Positions 27,209-34,855 of a stretch of DNA of 64,000 nt are shown here, in pieces (within the stretch, counting starts at the first letter, position 1; the number at the start of each line of letters is the position of its first letter). Below the pieces are notes generated by a model. That model was not told where the DNA came from. It did not search any database and saw only the letters and a program-made list of their open reading frames with translations. Location of the stretch: contig CAVPTL010000009.1 in assembly GCA_963708725.1 (NCBI GenBank), forward strand, positions 124,001 to 188,000. The letters are read 5' to 3'. The stretch comes from CAVPTL01 sp963708725 (lineage in GTDB: Bacteria; Actinomycetota; Thermoleophilia; Gaiellales; JAICJC01). The position numbers and the translations under genes are program-made.

Positions 27209-27242
27209 GAGGGCCCCTCTCCAAATCCGGAGGGGGGCCCTC
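27209..27242. terminator. Strong bidirectional terminator-like hairpin
   Basis: GAGGGCCCCTCTCC (27209-27222) pairs with GGAGGGGGGCCCTC (27229-27242), making a 14-bp stem with one G-U pair and a six-base AAATCC loop. It lies between the convergent sigma-factor and ABC-permease stops, so it can serve both strands. Confidence 0.75.
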
Positions 27243-27247
27243 ACTGG

Positions 27248-28030
27248 TTAACCAGACGTTCCATGGGGTAGCCAGCTGAATCGCCTGAGCGCGAACGCGA
27301 ACGCGATTGCAGTCCAGGCCCCGAGTACGAGCAGATCGGTGGCGGTGACCGCGAGTCCGGTGTGGGCCGGGTCGAATGCTCGGTGCAGGCCGTGGGCGAT
27401 ATGTGCGAGGGGGAAGACAGTGGCGATGTCGTTGACCCAGTCGGGGTTCTTTGATTGGGGTATGAGCACACCGGAGATGAAGTACAGGGGCAGCAGGATG
27501 AGTTGGACGAATGGCTGGATCGCAGATGCGGTACGGATCGTGGGGGCGACGGCATAGGACAGCGTCGAGAATGCGGCCGAGCCGAGAACGATGATCAGGG
27601 CTGTGGCGGGTAGCGCCGAGTTCGGCACTGTGAAGTCGTAGGCCTGGGCGCCCACGAACAGGAGGATCGCGGCGGTCGCCAGGGATGCCGCCGCGGCCGT
27701 CAGCATCCGACCTGCGATCAGCACCCAGGCGGGTACGGGTGTGGAGCGGCGGCGTTTGAGTACCCCTGCCTCGCGCTGTGTGACGAGATCGACCACGAGG
27801 TTTGCAAACGATGCGGAGACGATGCCGAGTGCGATCAAACCGGGGACGTAGAAGACGGCGACCTTGATGTGCCGGCCTCCTTCCACGACGGTCTTGTTAC
27901 CCCCGCCGACGCTCACGAGCACAAGCAGGAGCACGATCGGAAGTACCAGGGTTGTGAATCGTGCCTGTTTGTCTCGCAGAAAGCTGCGCATGTCGTACCG
28001 AAACTGATGTGCGATGAGCCGAGTTGGCAT
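27248..28030 (-). CDS. ABC-2 type exporter permease
   Basis: This 260-aa permease has six hydrophobic segments and the ABC-2 layout: an N-terminal cytosolic stretch FRYDMRSFLRDKQARF, a first membrane helix LVLPIVLLLVLVSV, and the REAGVLKRRRSTPVP loop typical of drug or polysaccharide exporters of this class. ATG 28030 is used, since codons further upstream overlap the ATPase gene. The ATPase stop is only five bases before it, so the two make one transporter. Substrate is unknown; many such two-gene systems export antibiotics or lipids. Confidence 0.85.
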   Translation of the reverse strand: MPTRLIAHQFRYDMRSFLRDKQARFTTLVLPIVLLLVLVSVGGGNKTVVEGGRHIKVAVFYVPGLIALGIVSASFANLVVDLVTQREAGVLKRRRSTPVPAWVLIAGRMLTAAAASLATAAILLFVGAQAYDFTVPNSALPATALIIVLGSAAFSTLSYAVAPTIRTASAIQPFVQLILLPLYFISGVLIPQSKNPDWVNDIATVFPLAHIAHGLHRAFDPAHTGLAVTATDLLVLGAWTAIAFAFALRRFSWLPHGTSG

Positions 28031-28035
28031 CTTGG

Positions 28036-28953
28036 TCAAGTCCCTGTCTCTGGTGCGGTGAGTTGGAGGTAGATGTCTTCCAGCGTTGGTCTCGTCAAGG
28101 CGAGATCGGGGATGTCGAGCGCGTGCTCGCGTGACCACCGCGCGAGCAGCTCCATGTCGGCGAGGGGATGGTCGGTGCGCATCTCCACGCCGCCGTGAGG
28201 TGTGACGGTGGCGCGATCGACAAGCGGTTGCGGAAAGTCGGCGAGCGTCCATCCCTTCGGAAACCCGAAGCTGATCACGGCGGCCGCGTGGTCTCGGCCC
28301 CCGAGGGTTGCCGGGGTGCCTTGTGCGACGATCTGACCGGCGACGATGACCGCGATCCGGTCGGCCAACCGCTCGGCTTCGTCCATGTAGTGGGTCGTGA
28401 GAAAGATCGTCTTTCCCAGCGCCCGCAGTCCGCTGATCACGTCCCATGCCGCCCGCCGAGCCGACGGGTCAAAGCCGGTGGTTGGCTCGTCGAGGAAGAT
28501 CAGCTCGGGATCGCCGATCAGCGCGAGCCCGAAGTCGAGTCGCCGTCGCTGCCCTCCCGAAAGGCTGACAGCGCGGGCATTTCGCTTTGCTTCCAGCCCG
28601 ATCAGGGAGATCGTCTCTTCGACCGAGCGCGGCCTGGTGAAGTAGCCGGCGTACAGCATCAACGACTCGCGTACCGTCAGGCCCGGCTCAGGTGCCGAAT
28701 CCTGCAGCACGATCCCAATGCGGTCTCGCCAGTCACTTTTACCGTCGCGCGGGTCGACACCGAGCACGGCGACCTCGCCCTCGTCCCGGGGCCGGAATCC
28801 TTCGAGAATCTCGACAGTCGTGGTCTTTCCGGCGCCGTTGGGGCCAAGGAACGCGAAGATCTCGCCGGACTCGACCTCGAGATCGATCGCGCGCACGGCC
28901 TCGGCTTCGCCGTAGCGTTTTCGCAGTCCACGGATCCGTACGGCCGGGGCCAT
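28036..28953 (-). CDS. ABC transporter ATP-binding protein (DrrA-type)
   Basis: This 305-aa ATPase has Walker A GPNGAGKTT near residue 38, signature LSGGQRRRLD near 136 and Walker B LIFLDEPTTGFDP near 156, followed by the H-loop TTHYMDEAERL. The C-terminal 80 residues are the extra domain seen in DrrA-like exporters. The permease gene follows directly. ATG 28953 overlaps the upstream cupin stop by one base (TGATG), which ties all three genes into one operon. Confidence 0.88.
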   Translation of the reverse strand: MAPAVRIRGLRKRYGEAEAVRAIDLEVESGEIFAFLGPNGAGKTTTVEILEGFRPRDEGEVAVLGVDPRDGKSDWRDRIGIVLQDSAPEPGLTVRESLMLYAGYFTRPRSVEETISLIGLEAKRNARAVSLSGGQRRRLDFGLALIGDPELIFLDEPTTGFDPSARRAAWDVISGLRALGKTIFLTTHYMDEAERLADRIAVIVAGQIVAQGTPATLGGRDHAAAVISFGFPKGWTLADFPQPLVDRATVTPHGGVEMRTDHPLADMELLARWSREHALDIPDLALTRPTLEDIYLQLTAPETGT

Positions 28954-29447
28954 CAATCGTTACCAGGCGCGAGCCGCGCGCCGTAGGTCGCGGCCAGCGC
29001 GAGGATTGCGGGGAAGTCGGGATCTCCGGAGGCAGTCAGCGTGGCCATCTCGCGAAAGAAGCCTTCGAATCCTCCCGGAGTGCAGATCAGCAGGAAGCGC
29101 AGTGGGTGCTCGGCGGCGTTGGAGAACGTATGTGGGACGTGGCCGGGAACGAACGCGAACCCTCCGCGGCCGATCACCAACTGCTCGCGTCCGAGATCCA
29201 TCATCAACTCGCCGTCGAGGACGAACCAGGCTTCGTCGGTTTCTGGGTGGATGTGGAACGGGGGCGCGGGTGTTCCGACCGGCATCGTGTATTCGACGAC
29301 GGCGAGCGTACCGCCCGTCTGTTCGGCCGACGCTTTGATCAGCATGTCGTCGCCCTGCGACCAACGGACGGACTCTCCGTGGCCGGGCGGTAGCAGGATG
29401 GTGACCTTGGGCAGAGGTTCGCCCGATCGCGCAGGTGCATCAAACAT
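28953..29447 (-). CDS. Cupin-domain protein
   Basis: This 164-aa protein has a single cupin barrel. Motif 1 is PFHIHPETDEAWFVLDGE and motif 2 is FVPGHVPHTFSN, giving His/His/Glu/His metal-ligand positions. The start MFDAPARS at 29447 follows AAGGAG about ten bases upstream. A longer frame to 29543 exists but has no ribosome site and runs through the hairpin at 29515. Cupins of this size can be dioxygenases, isomerases or ligand sensors. Its one-base overlap with an ABC exporter gene suggests that it modifies or senses what is exported, which is inference. Confidence 0.8.
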   Translation of the reverse strand: MFDAPARSGEPLPKVTILLPPGHGESVRWSQGDDMLIKASAEQTGGTLAVVEYTMPVGTPAPPFHIHPETDEAWFVLDGELMMDLGREQLVIGRGGFAFVPGHVPHTFSNAAEHPLRFLLICTPGGFEGFFREMATLTASGDPDFPAILALAATYGARLAPGND

Positions 29448-29514
29448 TTCGAGGTTTCTCCTTCTTGGATCGTTTGCGTGACGAGGGTCATGCTGCCCGG
29501 CGAATGACACCGCG

Positions 29515-29564
29515 GCCATCCCGCTGCTTGGGGGTTCTCCCACCCCCCGCAGCTGCGGGATGGC
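29515..29564. promoter_or_regulatory. Two-tier hairpin covering a start codon
   Basis: An outer 10-bp stem, GCCATCCCGC (29515-29524) with GCGGGATGGC (29555-29564), encloses an inner G-run/C-run stem (GGGGGT at 29530-29535 with ACCCCC at 29542-29547). The ATG proposed for the following LuxR gene (29560) sits inside the right arm. The element lies between divergent cupin and LuxR genes. It may control translation of the latter, or the true start may lie further in. Confidence 0.5.
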
Positions 29565-30702
29565 ACCACCTACGCACCCGGGTTATCCTCGTTTGATCGC
29601 CCACAACCTCGGAACCAAAGCTGTGCTGGCACATACCGCGATCACCGCGGCGTGCGTCAGCGGATTGACCACACTCGAGTTGTTGCGCGAGGTCGCCGAC
29701 CGAGTGGCCGCGGTCGTCCCCTACGACAGCGGCGCGTGGATGTCGCTTGACCCGGTGACGTTGGCGCCGACGGGTTCACATCTGATCGGCGTCGACACGA
29801 TCGAAGCCACCACGGCTCTGCACCTGCGCTTCAGCGAGAACGAGGTGTTCGTGCCAGATTTTCTCAAGCTTCGAGATCTCGCTCGCTGTGAAACGCCGGT
29901 TGCCAGCCTGCTTCAAGCCACCGACGGCGAGATCGAGAGAAGCGCTCGCCAGCGCGAGATCAACGCGCCCATGGGAATCGTGGATGAGGCGCGGGTGGTC
30001 TGCCGCGTGAACGGCGCGTCCTGGGGCGCGGCCAGCCTCGGCCGGTTTGAGGGCCGGCCGGCGTACTCGGTCGACGAACTGGCGTTTCTTGCCGGGATCG
30101 CGGAGCACATCGCAAACGGCCTTCGAATGGCCCTGCTCACCGACGCGGTGACCGGTGGCCATGAACTTCCCGAGGTACCGGGACTGGTGATCCTGGACGA
30201 GCGCGAGCAAATCGAGTCGATGACCCCCGAGGCTCACGCCTGGATATCGCAGATCCCACCCGACTCCAACGCCGGCGCAGAGTTGCCGGCCTCGATGTAC
30301 TACATCGCCCGCCACGCTCGCCTGATAGCCGACCGCCAACCAGACGACGCCCGCCCGGCGCACGCCCGGATCCGCATGCAGAACGGGCGGTGGCTTTTGG
30401 TGCGGGGGACAACACTGCACCCGGCCAACGGTGGGGAGCGGCGAAGCGCGGTTTTCCTGGAGCCGGCCAGCGCGGCTCAACTGGCGCCACTCCTGGTCAC
30501 GCTGTACGGACTCTCGTCACGTGAGCGAGAGGTGACCGAACAGCTGCTGCACGGTCTCACCACCGACGAGATCGCCGCCAAACTCTTCATCTCACGCCAC
30601 ACGGTCCGCGATCACACAAAGGCGATCTTCGGCAAGCTCGAGGTGCGCTCCCGACCCGAACTCACCGCAAAGCTGGCAGCCGAACAGCGGATGGCCACCT
30701 GA
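29560..30702 (+). CDS. LuxR-family regulator with N-terminal GAF-like sensor
   Basis: This 380-aa regulator has a GAF-like sensory region (about residues 35-195, including VPYDSGAWMSLDP and the helix LAFLAGIAEHIANGLRMALL), a linker domain, and a C-terminal LuxR helix-turn-helix. The HTH reads LSSREREVTEQLLHGLTTDE near 315-334, then ISRHTVRDHTKAIFGKLEV. There is no receiver domain, so a ligand rather than a kinase should drive it. The ATG at 29560 lacks a clear ribosome site and lies in a hairpin; TTG 29593 or GTG 29623 are alternatives. It is divergent from the cupin/ABC operon, its most likely target. Confidence 0.8.
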   Translation: MAPPTHPGYPRLIAHNLGTKAVLAHTAITAACVSGLTTLELLREVADRVAAVVPYDSGAWMSLDPVTLAPTGSHLIGVDTIEATTALHLRFSENEVFVPDFLKLRDLARCETPVASLLQATDGEIERSARQREINAPMGIVDEARVVCRVNGASWGAASLGRFEGRPAYSVDELAFLAGIAEHIANGLRMALLTDAVTGGHELPEVPGLVILDEREQIESMTPEAHAWISQIPPDSNAGAELPASMYYIARHARLIADRQPDDARPAHARIRMQNGRWLLVRGTTLHPANGGERRSAVFLEPASAAQLAPLLVTLYGLSSREREVTEQLLHGLTTDEIAAKLFISRHTVRDHTKAIFGKLEVRSRPELTAKLAAEQRMAT

Positions 30703-30738
30703 CACTCGATGTTTCAGACCGGTCGGTATCGCACACCC

Positions 30739-30770
30739 CCTGAGTGAAGGTCAAAGCTGATTCACTCAGG
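30739..30770. promoter_or_regulatory. Inverted repeat abutting the ribosome site of a sigma-factor gene
   Basis: CCTGAGTGAA (30739-30748) and TTCACTCAGG (30761-30770) are perfect 10-base arms with a 12-base spacer. The right arm runs directly into GGGAGG, the ribosome site of the sigma gene at 30784. The hairpin could act as an operator, a translation control element or the terminator of the upstream LuxR gene. Confidence 0.6.
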
Positions 30771-30783
30771 GAGGTCAACCAGA

Positions 30784-31539
30784 ATGTCGGTCACGACTCC
30801 TCATACAGATATGGAACTGGTACACGGGATCCGCGCGGGGGACGAGCAGGCGCGCGAGCAGCTGATCATGCGACATATGCCGCTGGTGCGTTCGATCGCT
30901 CACCGGTACGCGGGTCGGGGCTTGGCGCTCGACGACATCATCCAGGCCGGAAGCCTCGGCCTCGTCCAGTCGGTCAACCGCTATCAGCCCGAGCGAGGCG
31001 TGCCGTTGAGCGCATTTGCGGCTCGCACGATCGAGGGCGAGATCATGCATCAGTTCCGTGACCGCGGCTGGTCGGTGCGCGTGCCGCGCTCGCTTCAGGA
31101 GCTGAGCCGCCGTACGGCAGCGGTTGGGGATCGGCTGTCGCATCGTCTGGGTCGGGCTCCGACCACCGACGAGCTGGCCGAGGCCATGGAGATCACCCCC
31201 TCGCAGGTGGAGGAGGCGATCATGGCTCAGCGCGCGTACACCGCCGAATCGCTCGACGTCCGCGCCAACGACGACGGTACGGGCGACAGCGGTCGCGGCC
31301 AGAAGTGGCTGGCAACGACCGACGATTCGCTCGAGTCGGTGGCCGACCGCACGACTCTGGTGAGCGTGTTGCACACCCTCCCGCCGCGCGAGCGTCGGAT
31401 CGTGACCCTGCGGTACTTCGATGACCTGACGCAGTCAGAGATCGCCGATCGGCTCGGGATCAGCCAGATGCACGTCTCACGGCTGCTGCGCGCCGCGCTC
31501 GACAGCCTGCGCCGCGAGCTGGAGCCCGCCGCCGCCTGA
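30784..31539 (+). CDS. SigB/SigF/SigG-family sigma factor, copy 1
   Basis: This 251-aa sigma factor belongs to the stress and sporulation group (SigB/F/G). Region 2 starts LIMRHMPLVRSIAHRYAGRG, then LDDIIQAGSLGLVQSVNRY and the -10 helix block FAARTIEGEIMHQFRDRGWS. Region 3 holds VPRSLQELSRR. Region 4 is LPPRERRIVTLRYFDDLTQS, then LGISQMHVSRLLRAALDSLR. Such factors are held inactive by RsbW-type kinases and released by STAS antagonists. Both partner types are encoded 500-1300 bases away. GGGAGG lies nine bases before ATG 30784, next to an inverted repeat. A palindrome copy follows the stop after three bases. Confidence 0.9.
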   Translation: MSVTTPHTDMELVHGIRAGDEQAREQLIMRHMPLVRSIAHRYAGRGLALDDIIQAGSLGLVQSVNRYQPERGVPLSAFAARTIEGEIMHQFRDRGWSVRVPRSLQELSRRTAAVGDRLSHRLGRAPTTDELAEAMEITPSQVEEAIMAQRAYTAESLDVRANDDGTGDSGRGQKWLATTDDSLESVADRTTLVSVLHTLPPRERRIVTLRYFDDLTQSEIADRLGISQMHVSRLLRAALDSLRRELEPAAA

Positions 31540-31542
31540 ATC

Positions 31543-31579
31543 CTGTGAATAAATGGTGCCAGGCACCATTTATTCACAG
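31543..31579. repeat. Dispersed palindrome, copy 3 (AT variant)
   Basis: This is the longest copy: 37 bases and perfect, with arms CTGTGAATAAATGGTGCC and GGCACCATTTATTCACAG around a central A. It starts three bases after the sigma-factor stop and faces a minus-strand microprotein gene. The stem sequence is the AAATG/CATTT version shared with the copy at 13325, against AACG/CGTT at 9156 and 42905. Confidence 0.9.
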
Positions 31580-31599
31580 CGCCGGGTCGAAGCCGGGGC

Positions 31600-31637
31600 C
31601 GCACCGGTTCGAGTCTCCCGGATCTCGAGCCGGTGCG
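31600..31637. terminator. 14-bp stem-loop downstream of the sigma gene
   Basis: CGCACCGGTTCGAG (31600-31613) pairs with CTCGAGCCGGTGCG (31624-31637), with one U-G pair and a ten-base loop TCTCCCGGAT. It lies in the convergent gap and probably ends transcription from one or both sides. Confidence 0.6.
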
Positions 31638-31792
31638 CAGAAAGCAACCGCCCCCCAAAGGGTTGGTCGCCGCCCCAGGCCTCGCGCGAGGGTGATGATG
31701 CCGGTCGCCCTCGCGGTGGTTCTGGCTCCGTCAGACTGCGACGAAGCGCTTGCCCCGGTGATCGGATCGCTCGACCCGATCTTGAGAATCCG

Positions 31793-31933
31793 TCAGCTCT
31801 CTTTGCCGTTGCCACCCGCCGCCCACGAGGGTGGGTCGGAGGCGGGAAACGATGCAGCGTCGGTCAGATCATCCTCGGTGAGGCCGTCATCGTTCTCAGC
31901 GTCGCTCGCGTTGTCCTGCTTGTCGCGTTCCAC
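31793..31933 (-). CDS. Acidic microprotein with FPASDPPSW motif
   Basis: This is a 46-aa open frame starting with GTG 31933. It reads as an acidic, unstructured head (MERDKQDNASDAENDD), then GLTEDDLTDAASFPASDPPSW and a short Gly-rich tail (quoted in two parts: GLTEDDLTDAA, SFPASDPPSW). Short bacterial proteins ending in an SFPASDPP-type motif recur widely, so the frame is very likely real although small; their function is not known to me. GGAAGGGA lies six bases before GTG 31933; a second GTG at 31939 would leave no spacing to that site. It sits between two sigma-factor genes and their regulators, on the strand of the STAS and RsbW genes. Confidence 0.65.
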   Translation of the reverse strand: MERDKQDNASDAENDDGLTEDDLTDAASFPASDPPSWAAGGNGKES

Positions 31934-32066
31934 TGGCACTCCCTTCCGAGCCACTCAGTCTATCCCCGGACGAGTAACGCGACGGATCAGCCCGAATGCC
32001 GGAACGGGCCGATCCGCCGCGTAGGTAGAGAACATGCCCAAACCCACCGCCCCGAAAACATTCCGC

Positions 32067-32441
32067 TCAGCCGGGCTGGCCGTCTCGCGTCGAGAGTGCC
32101 TCGGCGACCGCGGCGTCACGCCCGGAGGCGAGCGTCAGCTTGCGATCCAGGCCGGTCAGCTCCAAAAGCCGTCGCACCGCGTGTCCAGTCGAGTCGGTGA
32201 TCGCGATCGCAAAGCCTTTCCCTGCCTCCTCGGCGCGCTGCTGGCCGAGAATCAAGACCCGTAGCACGGCCGAATCGATGAACTCGGCGTGATCGAGGTC
32301 AATCACCACAGCGGGCGCTGAGCTGATCGCATCGGTGATCGCGTCCTCCAGCGGCGTGGCAGTCGAGAGATCGTGCTCGCCGGTGACGACGACGACTGCG
32401 ACCTCCGAGGGGGTGTGCTCGACGTCAATACCTGTGATCAT
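32067..32441 (-). CDS. STAS-domain anti-sigma factor antagonist (RsbV/SpoIIAA type)
   Basis: This 124-aa protein is a single STAS domain. It starts with a beta strand pair (VAVVVVTGEHDLSTATPLED), and has the regulated site DHAEFIDSAVLRVL, in which Ser57 is the expected phosphorylation target of an RsbW-type kinase. The family antagonist in its unphosphorylated form binds the kinase and frees the sigma factor. The kinase gene lies 27 bases upstream on the same strand (32469-32861), so kinase and antagonist are likely one transcript. Confidence 0.87.
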   Translation of the reverse strand: MITGIDVEHTPSEVAVVVVTGEHDLSTATPLEDAITDAISSAPAVVIDLDHAEFIDSAVLRVLILGQQRAEEAGKGFAIAITDSTGHAVRRLLELTGLDRKLTLASGRDAAVAEALSTRDGQPG

Positions 32442-32468
32442 CGCTCGTGAGCCTAGCGAATTCGGCGG

Positions 32469-32861
32469 TCAATGGAAGTGCATCCGTAGCTCGGTTCCGT
32501 GACCGCCGGCGACGGTCTCGACCTCGACCGCGTCGGCGATCGCGTGGATCACCGGAAGCCCGACCCCAAGGCCGGGGCTATCAGATCGCGGCTGCAGGCC
32601 CGAGCCCCGATCGCGGACGCGTACGACCACACCGTTCTCGGGTTCGTCTTCCACGATCACTTCGAGATCGCCGGCGCTGTCGCGATACGCGTGGACGACC
32701 ACGTTGCTACACGCTTCGGTCACCGCGAGGGTAATTTCGGCGATCCGATCATCGGTCAGATCGAACCGCTCCAGGTAGACCCGAAGCGCGTGTCGGACCA
32801 AAGGCACGCTCTCGGGATCAGCTGCCGCGCGGAGCTCAAAACCACTTCGGACCGTTTGCAT
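32469..32861 (-). CDS. RsbW/SpoIIAB-type anti-sigma factor kinase
   Basis: This 130-aa protein is a GHKL-fold serine kinase that binds SigB/F-type sigma factors. The N box is EACSNVVVHAY (residues 49-59, with Asn53), the G1 box is VRDRGSGL near 82-89, and the G2 box is GLGVGLPVI near 97-105. All ATP-binding elements look intact. It should phosphorylate the STAS protein encoded downstream. The divergent gene at 32889 starts 27 bases away and encodes a similar-sized protein that seems to be a decayed version of the same fold. Confidence 0.87.
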   Translation of the reverse strand: MQTVRSGFELRAAADPESVPLVRHALRVYLERFDLTDDRIAEITLAVTEACSNVVVHAYRDSAGDLEVIVEDEPENGVVVRVRDRGSGLQPRSDSPGLGVGLPVIHAIADAVEVETVAGGHGTELRMHFH

Positions 32862-32888
32862 TTCGGTGATAGTACCCAGCGGGGCCGG

Positions 32889-33263
32889 ATGCCCAACCTC
32901 GGGGTGTCGGTTGATCTACTCTTTGCAACGATGGACGGCTCGCGAGATACCGTCACGCTGAGGGTGCACGGTGCGATCGCCGTGGCGTCGCTCGCTGAAC
33001 CCCTCGTGGTGACCATGGGGGCTCGGGCAGGGGTCGACGTGGTGGTCCTGGACGAGCTTGTGGCGGCTCTCGAGCTGGTGGCCCGCGCGACCTCCCCGGA
33101 CACTCCACGCACCGTGGTGGTTGAGTCCTACCGAGGCTCGGTTCACGTGACGATCGACGGTGTCGACGTCAGCCGTCTGCGCGGCGGACGGGCGGCAATC
33201 GAGTCGCTCGTGGCCGGCGTAGACCTTCGCGAGAATGAGGTTTCACTTCGAGTTGGCGGTTGA
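32889..33263 (+). CDS. Unrecognised protein, possibly a degenerate RsbW-like ATPase
   Basis: This 124-aa protein has no clear family. Its order of elements, a hydrophobic strand pair (DTVTLRVHGAIAVASLAEPL), a helix ending in VVVLDELVAALELVARAT, then VVVESYRGSVHVTIDGVDV and a final helix AAIESLVAGVDL, resembles the RsbW/SpoIIAB fold. The N-box helix would be ELVAALELVARATS, where the required Glu and Asn are absent, and the two Gly-rich boxes are missing. It may therefore bind a sigma factor without kinase activity, or may be a cofactor. It overlaps the next sigma gene by up to 29 bases, which argues for coupled production. The function is inference. Confidence 0.6.
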   Translation: MPNLGVSVDLLFATMDGSRDTVTLRVHGAIAVASLAEPLVVTMGARAGVDVVVLDELVAALELVARATSPDTPRTVVVESYRGSVHVTIDGVDVSRLRGGRAAIESLVAGVDLRENEVSLRVGG

Positions 33264-33939
33264 GGTGACACCTCCAGACGGCGACTCGGGCAGCCGGGGC
33301 GCCGGGGACGTGGCGCAGCGCGTCGAGCAGTCAAGAGCGCTGGTGGCGGCGGTTGCCCGGAGATTCTCGGGGCGGGTGCCGGCCGAGGACCTGGAGCAAG
33401 CGGGGATGGTCGGAGTGATGCTGGCGGCCCGCTCGTATGACCTCGACCGCGGCGTGCCGTTCCACGGCTATGCGATGCCGTTCATCACGGGCGAGATGCT
33501 CGCCACCGTGCGCGCCCAGGCAACGACGCACGTGTCGCGTTCGGCGCGCGAGCTCGCCCGCACGGTGGAGGCGGCCTCGGACGACGCGACCGCGAAGCTT
33601 GGACGCGCACCCACCGTGGCCGACATCGCTCGGGTGGCAGAGCTCGACGAAGAGCAGGTGGTGGAGGGACTGCGGGCGCGGGCGGCGCTGGCCCCGCCGG
33701 TGGTCGACGCCGACGCGCTCGACCCGCCCGGCATCGACCAGGCACTGGAGGCGGCGGTGGCGCGGCTGGAGCTCGAACCCCTGCTCTCGCGACTCGATCG
33801 GCGATCTCGAACGATCCTCGCGCTGCGATTCGGCATGGAGCTGTCACAGGCGGAGATCGCCGAGCGTATGGGAATCTCACAGATGCACGTCTCGCGGCTG
33901 CTGCGAACGGCGCTGGCTGACCTCGATGGGGCCGGCTGA
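33235..33939 (+). CDS. SigB/SigF/SigG-family sigma factor, copy 2
   Basis: This protein of up to 234 aa is a second stress-type sigma factor. Region 2 is LVAAVARRFSGRVPAEDLEQ, then AARSYDLDRGVPFHGYAMPF; region 3 includes VSRSARELARTVEAA; region 4 ends MGISQMHVSRLLRTALADLD. Compared with copy 1 at 30784 it has a more divergent region 2 and a shorter region 3. ATG 33235 overlaps the preceding gene by 29 bases; GTG 33265, one base after that gene's stop and behind GGCGG, is an equally plausible start. The adjacent degenerate RsbW-like protein is its most likely dedicated partner. Confidence 0.85.
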   Translation: MRFHFELAVEVTPPDGDSGSRGAGDVAQRVEQSRALVAAVARRFSGRVPAEDLEQAGMVGVMLAARSYDLDRGVPFHGYAMPFITGEMLATVRAQATTHVSRSARELARTVEAASDDATAKLGRAPTVADIARVAELDEEQVVEGLRARAALAPPVVDADALDPPGIDQALEAAVARLELEPLLSRLDRRSRTILALRFGMELSQAEIAERMGISQMHVSRLLRTALADLDGAG

Positions 33940-33982
33940 GGCCGCGATCCGTCCGGGCCCCGGGGGTACCGTAAGGCCGTAC

Positions 33983-34855
33983 GTGACCAATCTCCTTCGC
34001 ACGGCGTCTTCGACATTGATCGTCCGCGCAGGGCAGCGGGCGATGAGTGACAACGTCGGTCAGGTCGCGCAGGCCATTGGGTACAACACCTTCCTGGCCA
34101 TCCCCGCGGCGCTGCTGGTGGCGGTCGGTGCCTTCGGGGTGTTCGCCAATCCGGCGACGATCCACGACGTCCTGCGCAGCACCCAGGACGTGCTTCCCAG
34201 CGACGTGATCAACCTGCTCTCTGCCAGCCTCACGCAAATCACCAAGGCTCGGCAGGGCGGGCTGGTGATTCTGCTCGTCGGTGTGGTGCTCGGGGTGTGG
34301 TCGCTATCCGGATCGATGCAGACCCTGATGTGGGGGTTGAACGTCGCGTTTCAGCGCCAGGAGACGCGCGGTTTCGTGCGTCGCCGCCTGATCGCGCTGG
34401 CGATGGTCGGCTGCACCCTGGTCGCGTTTGCGATCGTGTTCGTGCTGTTCGTGCTCGCTCCGCGGCTTTCGCATTGGGCCGGGGAGCATCTCGGCTACGA
34501 GCGCTCTCCCAGCACGCTTTGGACGGTGATCCAGTGGCCGGTGGTGATCATTGCGCTGCTGTTGGTGTTCGCCATGTTGATGCGGCTGGGGCCAGATCTG
34601 GATGAAGCGGGATTTCACCCGATCACGATCGGTGGGGTGACGGCGGTTTTGGGGTGGCTGGTGCTTTCGGATGTGTTTGCGTACTTCACCAGCCGCTTTG
34701 GGTCATACAACAAGACGTGGGGGTCGCTGGCCGCGGTGATCGTCGTACTCGTGTGGCTGCGGCTATCGGCGTTGGTGTTGCTGTTCGGAGCCGAGCTGAA
34801 TGCCGAGCGGGCTGCCGATCGGGCCCGTCGCGCCGAGTACGATGCGTCTCAATGA
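33983..34855 (+). CDS. YihY/BrkB-family membrane protein
   Basis: This 290-aa inner-membrane protein has six hydrophobic segments and the YihY family layout, with VGQVAQAIGYNTFLAIPAALLV near the start (quoted in part: NVGQVAQAIGYNTFL) and the hallmark C-terminal block FGSYNKTWGSLAAVIVVLVW, then ALVLLFGAELNAE. Family members were once called ribonuclease BN by mistake; their role is unknown. The start is GTG 33983 (VTNLLRTASSTL), since codons upstream in that frame overlap the sigma gene. Its stop overlaps the next start by four bases. Confidence 0.82.
   Translation: MTNLLRTASSTLIVRAGQRAMSDNVGQVAQAIGYNTFLAIPAALLVAVGAFGVFANPATIHDVLRSTQDVLPSDVINLLSASLTQITKARQGGLVILLVGVVLGVWSLSGSMQTLMWGLNVAFQRQETRGFVRRRLIALAMVGCTLVAFAIVFVLFVLAPRLSHWAGEHLGYERSPSTLWTVIQWPVVIIALLLVFAMLMRLGPDLDEAGFHPITIGGVTAVLGWLVLSDVFAYFTSRFGSYNKTWGSLAAVIVVLVWLRLSALVLLFGAELNAERAADRARRAEYDASQ

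Noticed and set aside
30711..30730. GTTT and GGTAT as a SigB/SigF-type promoter before the sigma gene
   Set aside because: The spacing is only ten bases; known promoters of this type need about 14-17.
31601..31630. GGTTCGAGTC resembling a tRNA T loop
   Set aside because: No acceptor, D or anticodon arm can be built around it; it is part of a 14-bp stem-loop instead.
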